From CAJBLF01 sp964463255 (GTDB taxonomy: Bacteria; Patescibacteriota; Gracilibacteria; Absconditabacterales; Absconditicoccaceae): DNA of 20,468 nt. Where the stretch lies: positions 1-20,468 of the forward strand of contig CAYXBC010000007.1 of assembly GCA_964463255.1 (NCBI GenBank), given 5' to 3'. Every line of letters starts with the position of its first letter. The first letter of the stretch is position 1. The notes below the pieces were generated by a model. The model saw only the letters and a list, made by a program, of their open reading frames with translations. It did no database searches and was not told the DNA's origin. Below, one piece after another: positions 1-8,456 of the stretch. A program made the position numbers and the translations under genes.

Positions 1-606
1 TTTGCAAGCGGACAGTTCCTCTTCACAGATATGAGGATGTGTATGGCTGCGGGAACCTATAGTTATAGTGGCTACGCATCAGATGCATTAGTAAATAGCG
101 GAAGCACAGGAAGAAATTATACTATAAACACCTCAATCTGATGATCATTAACCTGAATCTATCTGGGACAAGTAGGAGCAGGATGAGCGCAGACACTATC
201 GGGTCAATTCAATGGATACTTCCAGGTACAGGATACCTCAGGACTGACGGGATGGAGGGCAACGATCCAATTACCATTGATGATGAGTTGAGTCACGTAT
301 CCGGCCAATGCGATACCTAATGCTAATGTTTACTTCTCTGCAACCTGAGGTATCACGCCATTGTATGCTACGCCAACGAATCCATTGATTAGTGTAGCTA
401 CTGGCGCATATATGAACGGAGGCGTGACGGGCTATGTGACTTCAGCAGGTGCTATAACGTACATGATAAGGCAGCCATCCAGTGATCGTTACAGCTGTCC
501 TGTAGGAACGTATGGAAACCAGCCATGGATGAAGGTCAATATCCCAGCATTCACTGTACCGGATACCTATAGTTGAGTGATAACATTCGACGTACCAGCA
601 AATTAA
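1..606 (+). CDS. Secreted beta-rich surface protein, C-terminal part (WxL-like)
   Basis: Open in frame 1 from the window edge to TAA at 604-606 when UGA is read as Gly; the 5' end lies outside. There are 201 visible residues, with 7 of about 27 glycines encoded by TGA, including a TGA-TGA pair near codon 47. The protein is rich in Gly, Thr, Ser and aromatic residues, with no membrane segment in the visible part. A stretch of the type GYFQVQDTSGLTGWRATIQ, followed at the end by DTYSGVITFDVPAN, resembles beta-sandwich domains of cell-surface WxL-type proteins, where a V-x-D-x-x-G-x-x-GW strand pair and a terminal TYxGxIT strand are common. That resemblance is by eye only; no exact WxL motif is present. 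The WxLIP-like gene at 4937 may be a functional partner. Reading frame is near certain; family is tentative. Confidence 0.8.
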
Positions 607-877
607 TACTTCCCTCTGTCAAACAAAAAAAATATAATAGAAGAAAATGTATGGGTAAGATAGAGAAAAAGATTAATAGAGAAGTGATGTATCTACTGGT
701 TTTTTATAAATATAAGATAAAAATAACTCTATCACACATGCCAGATGCACGCCACGAGATAGTAATTAATGCATAGATGGAACAATTAACTGGAACGAGA
801 CGAAGTGGGACCCGCCCTAGGTGGGACGGAGGTGAGTTGATAGGTCATGTGAGTTTAAAATCTATGTCCTGAGTTTT
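607..877. other. Gene-free stretch with a GC-rich hairpin
   Basis: No reading frame here has a credible protein. At 811-825 there is a short hairpin (CCCGCC, loop CTA, GGTGGG with one G-T pair) embedded in a direct repeat GTGGGAC at 805-811 and 821-827. It has no U-tract, so it is not a clear terminator for the upstream gene. The AT-rich part (600-790) shows nothing I can name. Confidence 0.4.
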
Positions 878-945
878 GCATCTGGCTTGATCTTTTTCGT
901 CAGTTTTTCTATCAAGAGAAAAAGTGACCCTAGCGGAGCGTTTAA
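878..945 (+). repeat. Dispersed hairpin repeat, copy A
   Basis: Shares an ordered set of short blocks with copy B at 12782-12860: GCATCTG, then CTnGA, then TTTTTCGTnAGTT, a hairpin, and AAAAAGTGACCCT followed by a CGGAG-type tail. In this copy GTCA (899-902) pairs with TGAC (925-928), and TTTTTCT (904-910) pairs perfectly with AGAAAAA (917-923) around the loop ATCAAG. The basal pairing is kept in copy B (GTTA with TGAC) while the apical stem is entirely different, so structure seems to matter more than sequence. Function unknown; could be a REP-like element or a processed RNA. Confidence 0.6.
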
Positions 946-1030
946 AAAAACAGAGAAAAATTAGATTATATAGACGAATTCCTTGAAAAATAACCACACA
1001 GAAAGTTCTATTATCCAAAAAAAATAATAT

Positions 1031-1063
1031 AAAAAAAAGCTCCGGCAATACGCCGGAGTTTTT
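1031..1063. terminator. Bidirectional rho-independent terminator
   Basis: Perfect 7-bp stem CTCCGGC (1040-1046) and GCCGGAG (1052-1058) with a 5-nt loop. T5 follows on the plus strand (1059-1063), and A8 at 1031-1038 gives a U-tract on the minus strand. It lies right behind the stop of the minus-strand protease and is its likely terminator. Confidence 0.85.
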
Positions 1064-4000
1064 AAGATCAATTGAAGATAACTTTTTTAATCACATGCCT
1101 AGCATCGGAAGTGATGATGTGGACGATATAGAGTCCAGAAGAATATCCTGAGTGTTCATACATATATCCGTCATCAGGATGGTCGACTTGCGAAACAATT
1201 TTTCCCGACATGTCGTAGAGTATAACTCTCGACAAGGATTGAGAAGATTGTATCTGGAATCGTCCATGGCAGGGATTGGGATAGATCAGGATTTTCAGAT
1301 TTTCCTGCTGGATTGGTGTAACTGTAGTCGACGCTTCTATCGATGCAGATTTTGTACTAGGAGCGACCGTGACGATGATATTGTCAGTAATCGAGCTCAG
1401 TTTTCCGTCACTTACGACAAGCGACAAGGTATAGCTTGTCGCCCTAGTCACGCTCGGAGCAGTAAAGGTCGGAGCTACGACCGTCTTTGAACTCAGGGTG
1501 ATGCCAATCGGTGCCGTCCATTTGTAGGTGAGAGCAGAGCCGTCAGGATCATACGATGATGACCCATTGAGTAGCACTTTCCCACTGGAGATGACCGCTT
1601 GGTCAGGTCCTGCGTTAGCGATAGGAGCACGATTGGGATTGACGGTGATGATGATATTATCAGCAGTCGAACTCAATTTCCCATCATTCACGATAAGTGA
1701 TAAGGTATAACTTGTCGCCTTGGTCACACTCGGAGCCGTGAAGGTCGGAAGTACGACCGTTTTTGAGCTCAGAGTAATTCCCGTGGGAACTGTCCATTTG
1801 TAGGTGAGAGCAGAGCCGTCAGGATCATACGATGATGAGCCATTGAGCTTCACCAGCGTGCCAGTGAGTACTGATTGATCAAGACCTGCATTAGCGATAG
1901 GAGCACGATTGACAACATTGACCGTCATAGTGACACTATTGCTTGACGCAGGATTGCCTGTCGTGCAGGTAGCATTGGACGTAAGGACACAGGAGATGAT
2001 ATCGCCATTGACCGGAGCATAGGCATAGGTCGAGGCATTAGTACCCACGAGCGTCCCATTTTTTTTCCACTGAAAGATAGGGGTAGAACCACCATTGCTA
2101 GGTACAGCAGTAAACGTTACCACAGTACCCACACAGAGAGGAGGAGTAGTAGAAGCAGCGATGGTCAGAGAGACCAGCAGAGGAGCACAACCGTACTCGT
2201 ACGCACCGATATCAATACTACCATTGAGCCTCGTATTTCCTCCCAGATCAAATGTCGGCAATAGTGTCTGTATGCCAGTTACCTCTCCTGCATTGATACA
2301 GAGAGAGCTAGATTGGAGCTGCCAATTGGCATTCAATCCATCATACGCACTACCAACACCTGAAGATGGGCTAATAAACAATGGATTTGCTACGATACAA
2401 CTTGTAAAAGTAGGAATCCCTCCACCGTAATAGGAAGTTAAACCGCTCTGTACATCACAATGATCGAAGGTCGGAGCACATCCGGTATTGAGGAAGAACT
2501 CTTTTCCACTCCCATTGGTATTTCCAGAGAAGATGCAATTTTTGAAGATTGGTGAAGATGATTGATCTAAAGCAATAGTCGAGATGTAGCTTGTAGTATT
2601 ATTGACTATAGTAGTATTTAAGAACAGAGGAGATGATGTATTAAAACAAGATATTGCACCACCCGATCCCGCAAAATTATTAGCAATCAGATTATCTACA
2701 AAGATTGCAGGACAACGATAGTCAAGATACAGTGCTCCACCTTTATTCTTATTGCCAGTAGCATTACCGACAAATTTATTATTAGTGACACGGATATCAG
2801 TAACCCCTACACCTCCAGCTATATATCCTCCTGCACCAGCACCTCCTTGATTTTTAGAGACGATGTTGTTGGAGAATATACCATTTGTAGTGATAGCAAA
2901 CCCACCTCCTGTGCCATCACTGATATTTTGTGATATAGTGTTCCCAGAAATTAAGAAATCCGGACTTCTATCACTGCCGACTACAAAACCACCTCCATAA
3001 GAGGTAGAGTGGTTGTTGATGAGCTCAGAGTTGGTAAGTTGTAAGGTGGAATAAAATGCACCAATCCCTGCTCCTTGTCCATTGTAGTAATTGAATTCAT
3101 CGCCATTGAGGATAGAATTATTATTGAATCTGCAATAATCAAACGATACCTTATCGAAATATTTAATCGTCACTCCTCGCATCTTCGAATACTCGATCTG
3201 CGAATACGTGAAGCTCGATGCTTCGTTGTCTGCCATGACTTCATGATTCTGATAGTTATTATCGAATTTGATGCCATTCCAGCCAGTAGTTGCATCCATT
3301 GCCGTATAGGTAATCATTGATCCAGCAGAACCATTGGAGACTAATCGTCCCCAGACTTGGAGTTTGCAGGAAGCAGCGAATTTGATAGTCGCGCCTGCTT
3401 GCACTGTCAGGGTGATAGCATCCGGAACAGCGATACTGCTAGCATTGGTGATATTTCCTGCCCAGGTCGTGTTAGTGACCAACGTAGAACCGTCATTTGG
3501 CCTGATACCGATAATGGCTTCCTGATTGTTGGTGAAGGTATTGGAACCCGGTGCAATCGTTGACAAAGCGAAATAGCCGTTGTAGTTTCCATCCCATCCC
3601 CAGTTAAAGTGATACATGCCTGCACCGTCATAGCCGTCACAGACCCATGCATGACTACCCACGCCATCGCCCCTATAATAGACAGGACGATTGTTGGAGA
3701 GTTCATTTTGGATCAGTGCCTCCCAATCAGTATCCTTATATGAGGACCTAGAGACGAACTTCAGCGGTGCAAAGGCATAGCCGAAATAGTTCACCAGTGC
3801 TCTCGTCATAGGATCCTCATTGTTGAGATAGGATACGCCGGTACTTCCAGGTCCCCACATCGAACGACAGGACACCGCAGTCTGATACATCAGGGTAGCG
3901 ATATCATTGTTCTGGGTAGAGATGCTGGCAGGCATATTAGTCCAATTGTAGCTTGTGGAACCGAAATCCGCATTCGTTGCAGGATAGCTCGACCAGGTAT

Positions 4001-4622
4001 ATCCATAGGTGCCCAAGCCTTTGCTTGGATACTTATGGTAGTTCATGATCTGAGCAATCGCTGTAGCGACACAGCCGGTCATCACATGGCCACCAGGACC
4101 TGAAACGTCAGCAGGACAGAGGGCATTGTATGGCCATCCCTGACCCCACGACGTCGTGAGTAGAGGAGCGACAGCGATAGCTGCGCTTTTTGTAGTGAGT
4201 CCGGTCGAAAGTTTCGACCACTGATTAGAGATGCTAGTAGAAGCGGTGATCGTATTGTCCGCCGCATACGAGATCTGTTGTTCATACGCATGCATAGCTC
4301 CCCAGAAGCTAGTTCCACTGAGAGTATCAGCAGGAGTCTTGGGAAGAATAAATGGACTTTCGGTACTGTATCCAAGGATAGGAGTCACCCTATCATCAGC
4401 AGATACAATCACGAAACTTTTCGCATTGCCGAATACGTAGAACGCATTCATTTTGGTATACACCAAAGACAATGAAGTAGAGGATAGGCTTACACCACGA
4501 TTTTTGAGGTGATTGAACGCTATCTTCATCGCAACATCTTTGCTCACAGGAGCGCAGAAAGCGACATCGCTGATCGCACAAGCGACCATAAGAAACACAA
4601 CGATTCTAAGAATTGCTTTCAT
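1062..4622 (-). CDS. C10 (streptopain-type) cysteine protease with beta-helix, PKD and T9SS sorting domains
   Basis: Read from ATG at 4622. Domains in order: signal peptide (about 1-23); propeptide-like segment (24-145); C10 peptidase (about 150-370) with nucleophile Cys184 in MTGCVATAIAQ, His324 in GSHAWVCDGYD and the Asn340-Trp341 pair in HFNWGWDGNYNGYF; a right-handed beta-helix of Asn/Gly-rich rungs (about 385-770); an Ig-like domain; two near-identical 92-residue PKD-type repeats; and a C-terminal domain with IYPNPCHGRFQI, YDMSGKIV, YSSGLYIVHI and KKVIFN, the classic Bacteroidota type A sorting signal. About 110 glycines use only GGN codons. The sole in-frame TGA (1068-1070) directly follows KKVIFN, where Bacteroidota homologues end; under code 25 translation adds Gly-Ser and stops at TAA (1062-1064). 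Upstream of the ATG is an A-rich stretch without a Shine-Dalgarno. Probably a secreted or surface protease acquired by transfer; specificity unknown. Confidence 0.93.
1360..1911 (-). repeat. Tandem 276-bp (92-codon) PKD-type repeats inside the protease gene
   Basis: The block beginning with RAPIANAG and containing NGSSSYDPDGSALTYKW occurs twice, exactly 276 bp apart (for example the GCGATAGGAGCACGATTG block ending at 1635 and again at 1911). Long runs are identical at DNA level, which indicates recent duplication or gene conversion. The repeats probably act as a spacer between the catalytic part and the sorting domain. Confidence 0.85.
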
Positions 4623-4936
4623 GGTTTTTTTGTTGTATTATGTTATTATCATTGATTTTTTTTCATAGGAAAAAACCGAGAAGGTAAACTGTTAAAGATC
4701 AGCACACGACATGTCTTTTGTTTACGTTTTTCTGTTTTGTTATCTCTACTATAGGGAAATGAGACACAAAATCAACATATTATTTAGTAAATGTCAATAG
4801 TAAGAGATATGTAAAATATTTGCTCATAGCGAAGAAAGCGTTTGAAAATAGATGGCTTTTGCATATAAGAAAGAGGAAGTCAGAAGCGATGCATTATCGT
4901 CTACTGATGGTTTATGTCTTATCCAACCCATAAAAA
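4623..4936. promoter_or_regulatory. Divergent intergenic region between protease and WxLIP-like gene
   Basis: This 314-bp AT-rich spacer serves genes on both strands. A plus-strand promoter is annotated at 4842-4869. On the minus strand a perfect TTGACA (complement of 4792-4797) points toward the protease, but no good -10 lies 16-18 nt beyond it and it is about 170 nt from the ATG, so the protease promoter is not settled. Nothing else is recognisable. Confidence 0.4.
4842..4869 (+). promoter_or_regulatory. Promoter for WxLIP-like gene
   Basis: TTGAAA (4842-4847), 16-nt spacer, TATAAG (4864-4869). The spacer length equals that of most other promoters in the window. The start codon is at 4937, leaving a leader of about 60 nt. 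Confidence 0.55.
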
Positions 4937-5935
4937 ATGAAAAATATCATTAAATTCTCTCTTCTCCTGACACTTCCATTGGTGGGATGACTGATGTTCG
5001 GCCAAGTTTCTGCCCAATCCAATCCTTTCTCAAGTATATCTATCAGGTACTGCAATGACGATCTGACAAGTAAGGAACTCAATATGATCGCTCAAGCAGG
5101 CAAAAATACACCTATATGTATCAACTATATCAATGCTTCCGAAAATCCTATCACCATCAATGTTGAGTTCAACGATAGTGTGATTACGGAAGGCGCAATC
5201 AAAGACAGTGCATGTAATGCTTCAGATAGACCAAAGACCTACTTCGCCAATTTTATCCAACCGTATGAGAGCAAGACAACACTCCCTGCAAAGAGTACTA
5301 TTCAAAAAATCTATACCATCAAATACCCAATCGGATATAGCTGATTAAGCCATGGATGTCTGGCATATTTTATCGCTGGAGGCGATGTAAATGGAGGTTC
5401 TATGTTCACCGTTCGTATCCGTGCTACCAAATTTCTGGACTTTTTCGTGACCAATGCACAGGTCAAACAGACGGTCAAAATGACCAAGAAACCAGTTATC
5501 ACGAAAGTATGAGATGAATGAACTATCAGCATGCAGATAAGTAACCAGGGAAATGTCGACGAGAAAATTCATATCACCTCAACCATAAGCAATATGTTTG
5601 GATTTACTTATGAATTCACATTTGATCAGGTGATAGGCGCCAACACATGAGTTACACTCACGACACCAGGTTTCATTTTGCCTGCTTACGGGGGATTATT
5701 TCAGTTGAGAAGTAAAATATCGTATACGCCAATATTTGATTTCAATATTATCAACGGAAAGCAACCATCGGAAATCTATGCATGAGGAACAGAAAATGAT
5801 CGTACTTTCTTATTTTTTTGGACTCGGCAATCATGGGTAGTGATAGCGATAATTGCTGTGATAATAATCGCCATCATCAGGAAAATATATGGAAGAAAAG
5901 AGGAAAAAGCAGCAAATAATACTCTCCAGCAATAA
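4937..5935 (+). CDS. Membrane-anchored surface protein, WxLIP-like (DUF916/DUF3324 architecture)
   Basis: 332 residues from ATG 4937 to TAA 5933-5935, with six in-frame TGA codons read as Gly, one inside the signal peptide (LPLVGGLMFGQVSA). Architecture: signal peptide (1-26), two beta-sandwich extracellular regions (about 30-170 and 185-290), one C-terminal membrane helix (about 303-320) preceded by FFWTRQSW and followed by a short basic tail with RKIYGRKEEK. The second region contains MQISNQGNVDEKIHI, the kind of strand seen in CARDB/DUF3324 domains. This layout is that of WxL-interacting proteins, which bind peptidoglycan and hold WxL proteins on the surface. The truncated protein at 1-606 has WxL-like features, so the two could have formed one locus now separated by the protease. 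Family assignment is inference from architecture. Confidence 0.85.
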
Positions 5936-5981
5936 AATATTTTTCTATGAGAATACTACCATAAATATTTTCTAATATTTC

Positions 5982-6012
5982 AAAAAAATAGGCGCGGAGA
6001 TACCACGCCTAT
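5982..6012 (-). terminator. Terminator of the lipoprotein gene
   Basis: 7-bp stem ATAGGCG (5988-5994) and CGCCTAT (6006-6012), extended internally by two more G-C pairs across a mismatch. On the minus strand the hairpin is followed by a run of seven U (complement of the A-run at 5982-5988). It begins a few bases past the TAA at 6018. Confidence 0.8.
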
Positions 6013-6017
6013 AGAAA

Positions 6018-6770
6018 TTAATTAGGCCACATAAAGAGCATATTATACGCATTAGCATCTACCTTCATAAAGGTCAGGAAATCACTCAGAGACATCGAGC
6101 GAAGATTTCCATTGAAGGTAGTGGCATTGGCATACAAACAATCGGTATAATAGACGATAGAGGAATTTTCCGATTGTTTCCAATCGATAGAAAATACTAC
6201 ACGATAATGACCGATACCATTTATGCTGCTTCGTACCACGAAGGGAGTATGATAGCTGGTGATATGATAAAGCATATACTGTGTAGCTTCCCACCGCGAA
6301 CTAGTGCTCTTTTGGAGGTAATGTATATATCCCTGATCATAAGTCATGAGATGCCATGCTAATGCAAGGATGTTGGTAGCGCCTTTTGTACTGGCTTCAG
6401 GATAGTAAGCAGTGCATCGATATCTGACTATACTGATAGGGGTAGGATAACAATAATTGTTATTTGCTGTGACGATACAATTGATGCAATTGACGTACGA
6501 AGTCCAACTACAAGAGAGGCCATCAGGTTGCTTATTGTGATAATACGCAGTCTTATAGATCGGATTGACAGCAAACATTTGGCTTGGAATCTGGCTTGCA
6601 TTTGTAGTATTCAAGATACTCAGCGTAGCAGCTTTTGCCGCCCTGGTAGGCGTAGTATCTGCAACAGTAAGGGGAAGGATTACTTTCTCCTGAGGAGGAG
6701 ATATAAGACTTGGTTTTTCACAGCTGACCATTCCTAGGATCAGGACTGCGAGAATCAATAATTTTTTCAT
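6018..6770 (-). CDS. C39-like cysteine peptidase lipoprotein
   Basis: 250 residues from ATG 6770 to TAA 6018-6020. The N-terminus MKKLLILAVLILGMVSCEKPS is a signal peptide with a lipobox ending at Cys17. The mature part shows a papain/C39-like pattern: Cys in DGLSCSWTSYVNC, then GIGHYRVVFSIDW (His), then IVYYTDCL (Asp), followed by MSLSDFLTFM and YNMLFMWPN, as in C39-like peptidases where GHY-VV and an eFl motif follow each other. Catalytic roles are inferred from order and spacing only. None of its few (about 7) glycines uses TGA, which alone proves little, but the SCEKP lipobox style and lack of TGA match the Bacteroidota-like protease nearby. It may belong to the same acquired region. No convincing promoter was found. 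Confidence 0.85.
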   Translation of the reverse strand: MKKLLILAVLILGMVSCEKPSLISPPQEKVILPLTVADTTPTRAAKAATLSILNTTNASQIPSQMFAVNPIYKTAYYHNKQPDGLSCSWTSYVNCINCIVTANNNYCYPTPISIVRYRCTAYYPEASTKGATNILALAWHLMTYDQGYIHYLQKSTSSRWEATQYMLYHITSYHTPFVVRSSINGIGHYRVVFSIDWKQSENSSIVYYTDCLYANATTFNGNLRSMSLSDFLTFMKVDANAYNMLFMWPN

Positions 6771-7120
6771 ACAACATACAGATAATTTTTTTTATTACTA
6801 TTTTTATTTACTTGCTCACGGTAGCAGAAAGTTTCTGTTGCCAGGAAGATATATATTCAGTATGAGCTTCTGAAGCTACCTTCCCCGCCCATCTTCCCCC
6901 GCTATCGCAAGGGGATATTGAGCAGAAGATTATTTGTTGCCATACAAACATAAGGAATGAGATAGAGCTCGTACGCTAAACATATCAATGTTTCAGACAG
7001 TGACGATACTCGCTCATTTCCGCGAGAGATTCTATCTAGACAGAAAAAGAAAAAAATTGAAAAACCCCGAAAAAGATATTTTCGCACGGTAAATAGTGAT
7101 GCACTCCAAGCAAGAAGAAG
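6771..7120. other. Gene-free stretch upstream of the lipoprotein
   Basis: No supported gene. At 6820-6842 there is an imperfect hairpin (GGTAGCAG and CTGTTGCC with G-T pairs) in what would be the lipoprotein leader. On the minus strand a short open stretch ends at a TAA near 6807 and encodes a plausible-looking GRWAGKVASEAHTEY segment. It has no start or detectable partner, so it may be a remnant. Around 7010-7110 the plus strand is purine-rich and low-complexity. Confidence 0.35.
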
Positions 7121-7140
7121 AAAAAAATCAGAGGAGTCTG
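7121..7140 (-). terminator. Weak terminator candidate of the vanW-like gene
   Basis: Short stem CAGA (7129-7132) and TCTG (7137-7140) with loop GGAG, followed on the minus strand by seven U. It starts 3 nt past the TAA at 7143. The stem is only 4 bp, so this is a weak call. Confidence 0.3.
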
Positions 7141-7142
7141 GA

Positions 7143-8339
7143 TTAGAATATATTGAGATAACAGCTAGAGACATCAGTCCCATTAATTTCCCGGATATAA
7201 CATTTTTTGTTGAATCATTTATATTGGAGCGTTCATTTATCGCTTATTTTGCCCAGAGAAAATACTTCTTCCATTCCTCCGACGCTTCCATCATAATTTA
7301 ATATGACAACGAGTGGATAGTCACGGGTATTGGTAGCTTGCATATCTATAATAGTAGAAAAGACCGTCGAATCCAGGCCGGGGGTATTGATCGCTTGTCC
7401 GTTGATGACGGAATTATAGAGACTGGCATATCGCTTCGTATGAGGAGATCTCTGGATGATATGCAAAGCAGTATTGGTAAGAATTCATTGATAGAAAGCC
7501 GTGCTTGCGCCACAGAGTCCTCCTCCGTAGAGGGGTATAGTTTTGCCTTTGACTATGGCAAATCCAACCATAAATCTTCATGTGGCTTGATCTGTATTTT
7601 GTATGGTATCCTGGAAAGAGAAGGTCTCATGTGGATTAATGACCCTTATGTTTCCGATTTTGGAAAATGCGAGACTGATGTTGTATCTTCTATACGCTGC
7701 ATCATGGTTGATTCTATACCTATAGGAAACAACTTCGTATCCGAGTCCATAGAGGTCTTCATTGTTTTTGAAAAGATAGATATTATGGAGATTATCGTAT
7801 TCACGTTGGGTGATGGAGAATCAATTGGTCGGTAGTGTATGAGCGATGCTATTTTTATATTGGATGAGTTTATTGAGGATGAGATTATCCAGAGCATCTT
7901 TCTGCGGGATATTTTCTAGCAACACAAAATCGACGAATCACGTATCTACCAGTAATTGTATCTTGTTGTTGCCATAGAGGAATGGCGAGGAGATGAATCC
8001 AGAAAATCCTCTTGAGATCATGGTTTTGAGGAGGAGGAGTCTGATGCGTTGATGTGCTTGTGCATAGCTGGATGATTTGTTGAGGAGGCTAAGAATATCA
8101 CTATTTGCGATATAGATAAGAATATTATTTTCTTGCCTGATGCTTGGTACATTGCTCTGGAGGGGCTGAATCTCAGGTCGGAGATACCGTCCGGTAGTTG
8201 TGTCGATAGCTGCAATATCCGGGTCTGATGAGGTGAGGGTATCGAGAGTAGCAGAGCTATTCTGAGGGAGGAGACCAAAAATAATGGATACAAAAATGAC
8301 GCCGACACCTCGTACAATTCTCCATCATTTTTGTTGCAT
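7143..8339 (-). CDS. VanW-like secreted protein
   Basis: 398 residues from ATG 8339 to TAA 7143-7145, with seven TGA codons as Gly; read with code 11 it breaks into fragments. N-terminus: signal peptide or anchor (MQQKGWRIVRGVGVIFVSII). The C-terminal half carries the VanW signature: TFSFQDTI (from residue 239), GRFMVGFAIVKGK, YGGGLCGASTAFYQGIL (Gly-Gly-Gly-Leu-Cys at 272-276), QRSPHTKRY and PGLDSTVF. VanW proteins are envelope-associated and of unresolved biochemistry. The last part, with CYIREING and SSCYLNIF, lies beyond a TGA and is reached only with UGA=Gly; paired cysteines suit an extracytoplasmic location. Its own promoter is at 8374-8401, so it is not simply co-transcribed with dnaJ. 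Confidence 0.92.
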
Positions 8340-8373
8340 AGCGCATATCCTAAGAGGAATAAAGCACTATATA

Positions 8374-8401
8374 ATTATATACAAAAAATAAAATATGTCA
8401 A
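8374..8401 (-). promoter_or_regulatory. Promoter of the vanW-like gene
   Basis: On the minus strand TTGACA (complement of 8396-8401), 16-nt spacer, TATAAT (complement of 8374-8379). Both hexamers are perfect. The start codon is about 35 nt downstream of the -10 box. Confidence 0.85.
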
Positions 8402-8407
8402 ATAACG

Positions 8408-8430
8408 AAAAACCCGATCCGAAGATCGAG
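8408..8430 (-). terminator. Terminator of dnaJ
   Basis: On the minus strand CTCGATC, UUCG tetraloop, GATCGGG, then five U (complement of 8408-8412). Seven base pairs including one G-U. It lies 27 nt past the dnaJ stop and separates dnaJ from the vanW-like gene. Confidence 0.85.
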
Positions 8431-8456
8431 TCTATGAAAATATGATAGCGTATGTA

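Noticed and set aside
573..776. 67-residue plus-strand frame after the first gene
   Set aside because: Overlaps the true end of the surface-protein gene out of frame; highly Lys-rich and AT-driven.
6805..6930. Minus-strand fragment encoding GRWAGKVASEAHTEY before a TAA
   Set aside because: No start codon context, no upstream coding continuity and no recognised family; kept only as a possible remnant.
6902..7183. 93-residue minus-strand open frame with hydrophobic N-terminus
   Set aside because: Overlaps the end of the vanW-like gene in another frame, low complexity, no start signal.
7338..7835. 165-residue plus-strand open frame
   Set aside because: Shadow of the vanW-like gene on the opposite strand.
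7233..8317. Apparent chain of frameshifted or broken minus-strand genes (pseudogene)
   Set aside because: One continuous VanW-family frame appears when TGA is read as Gly; no frameshift is needed.
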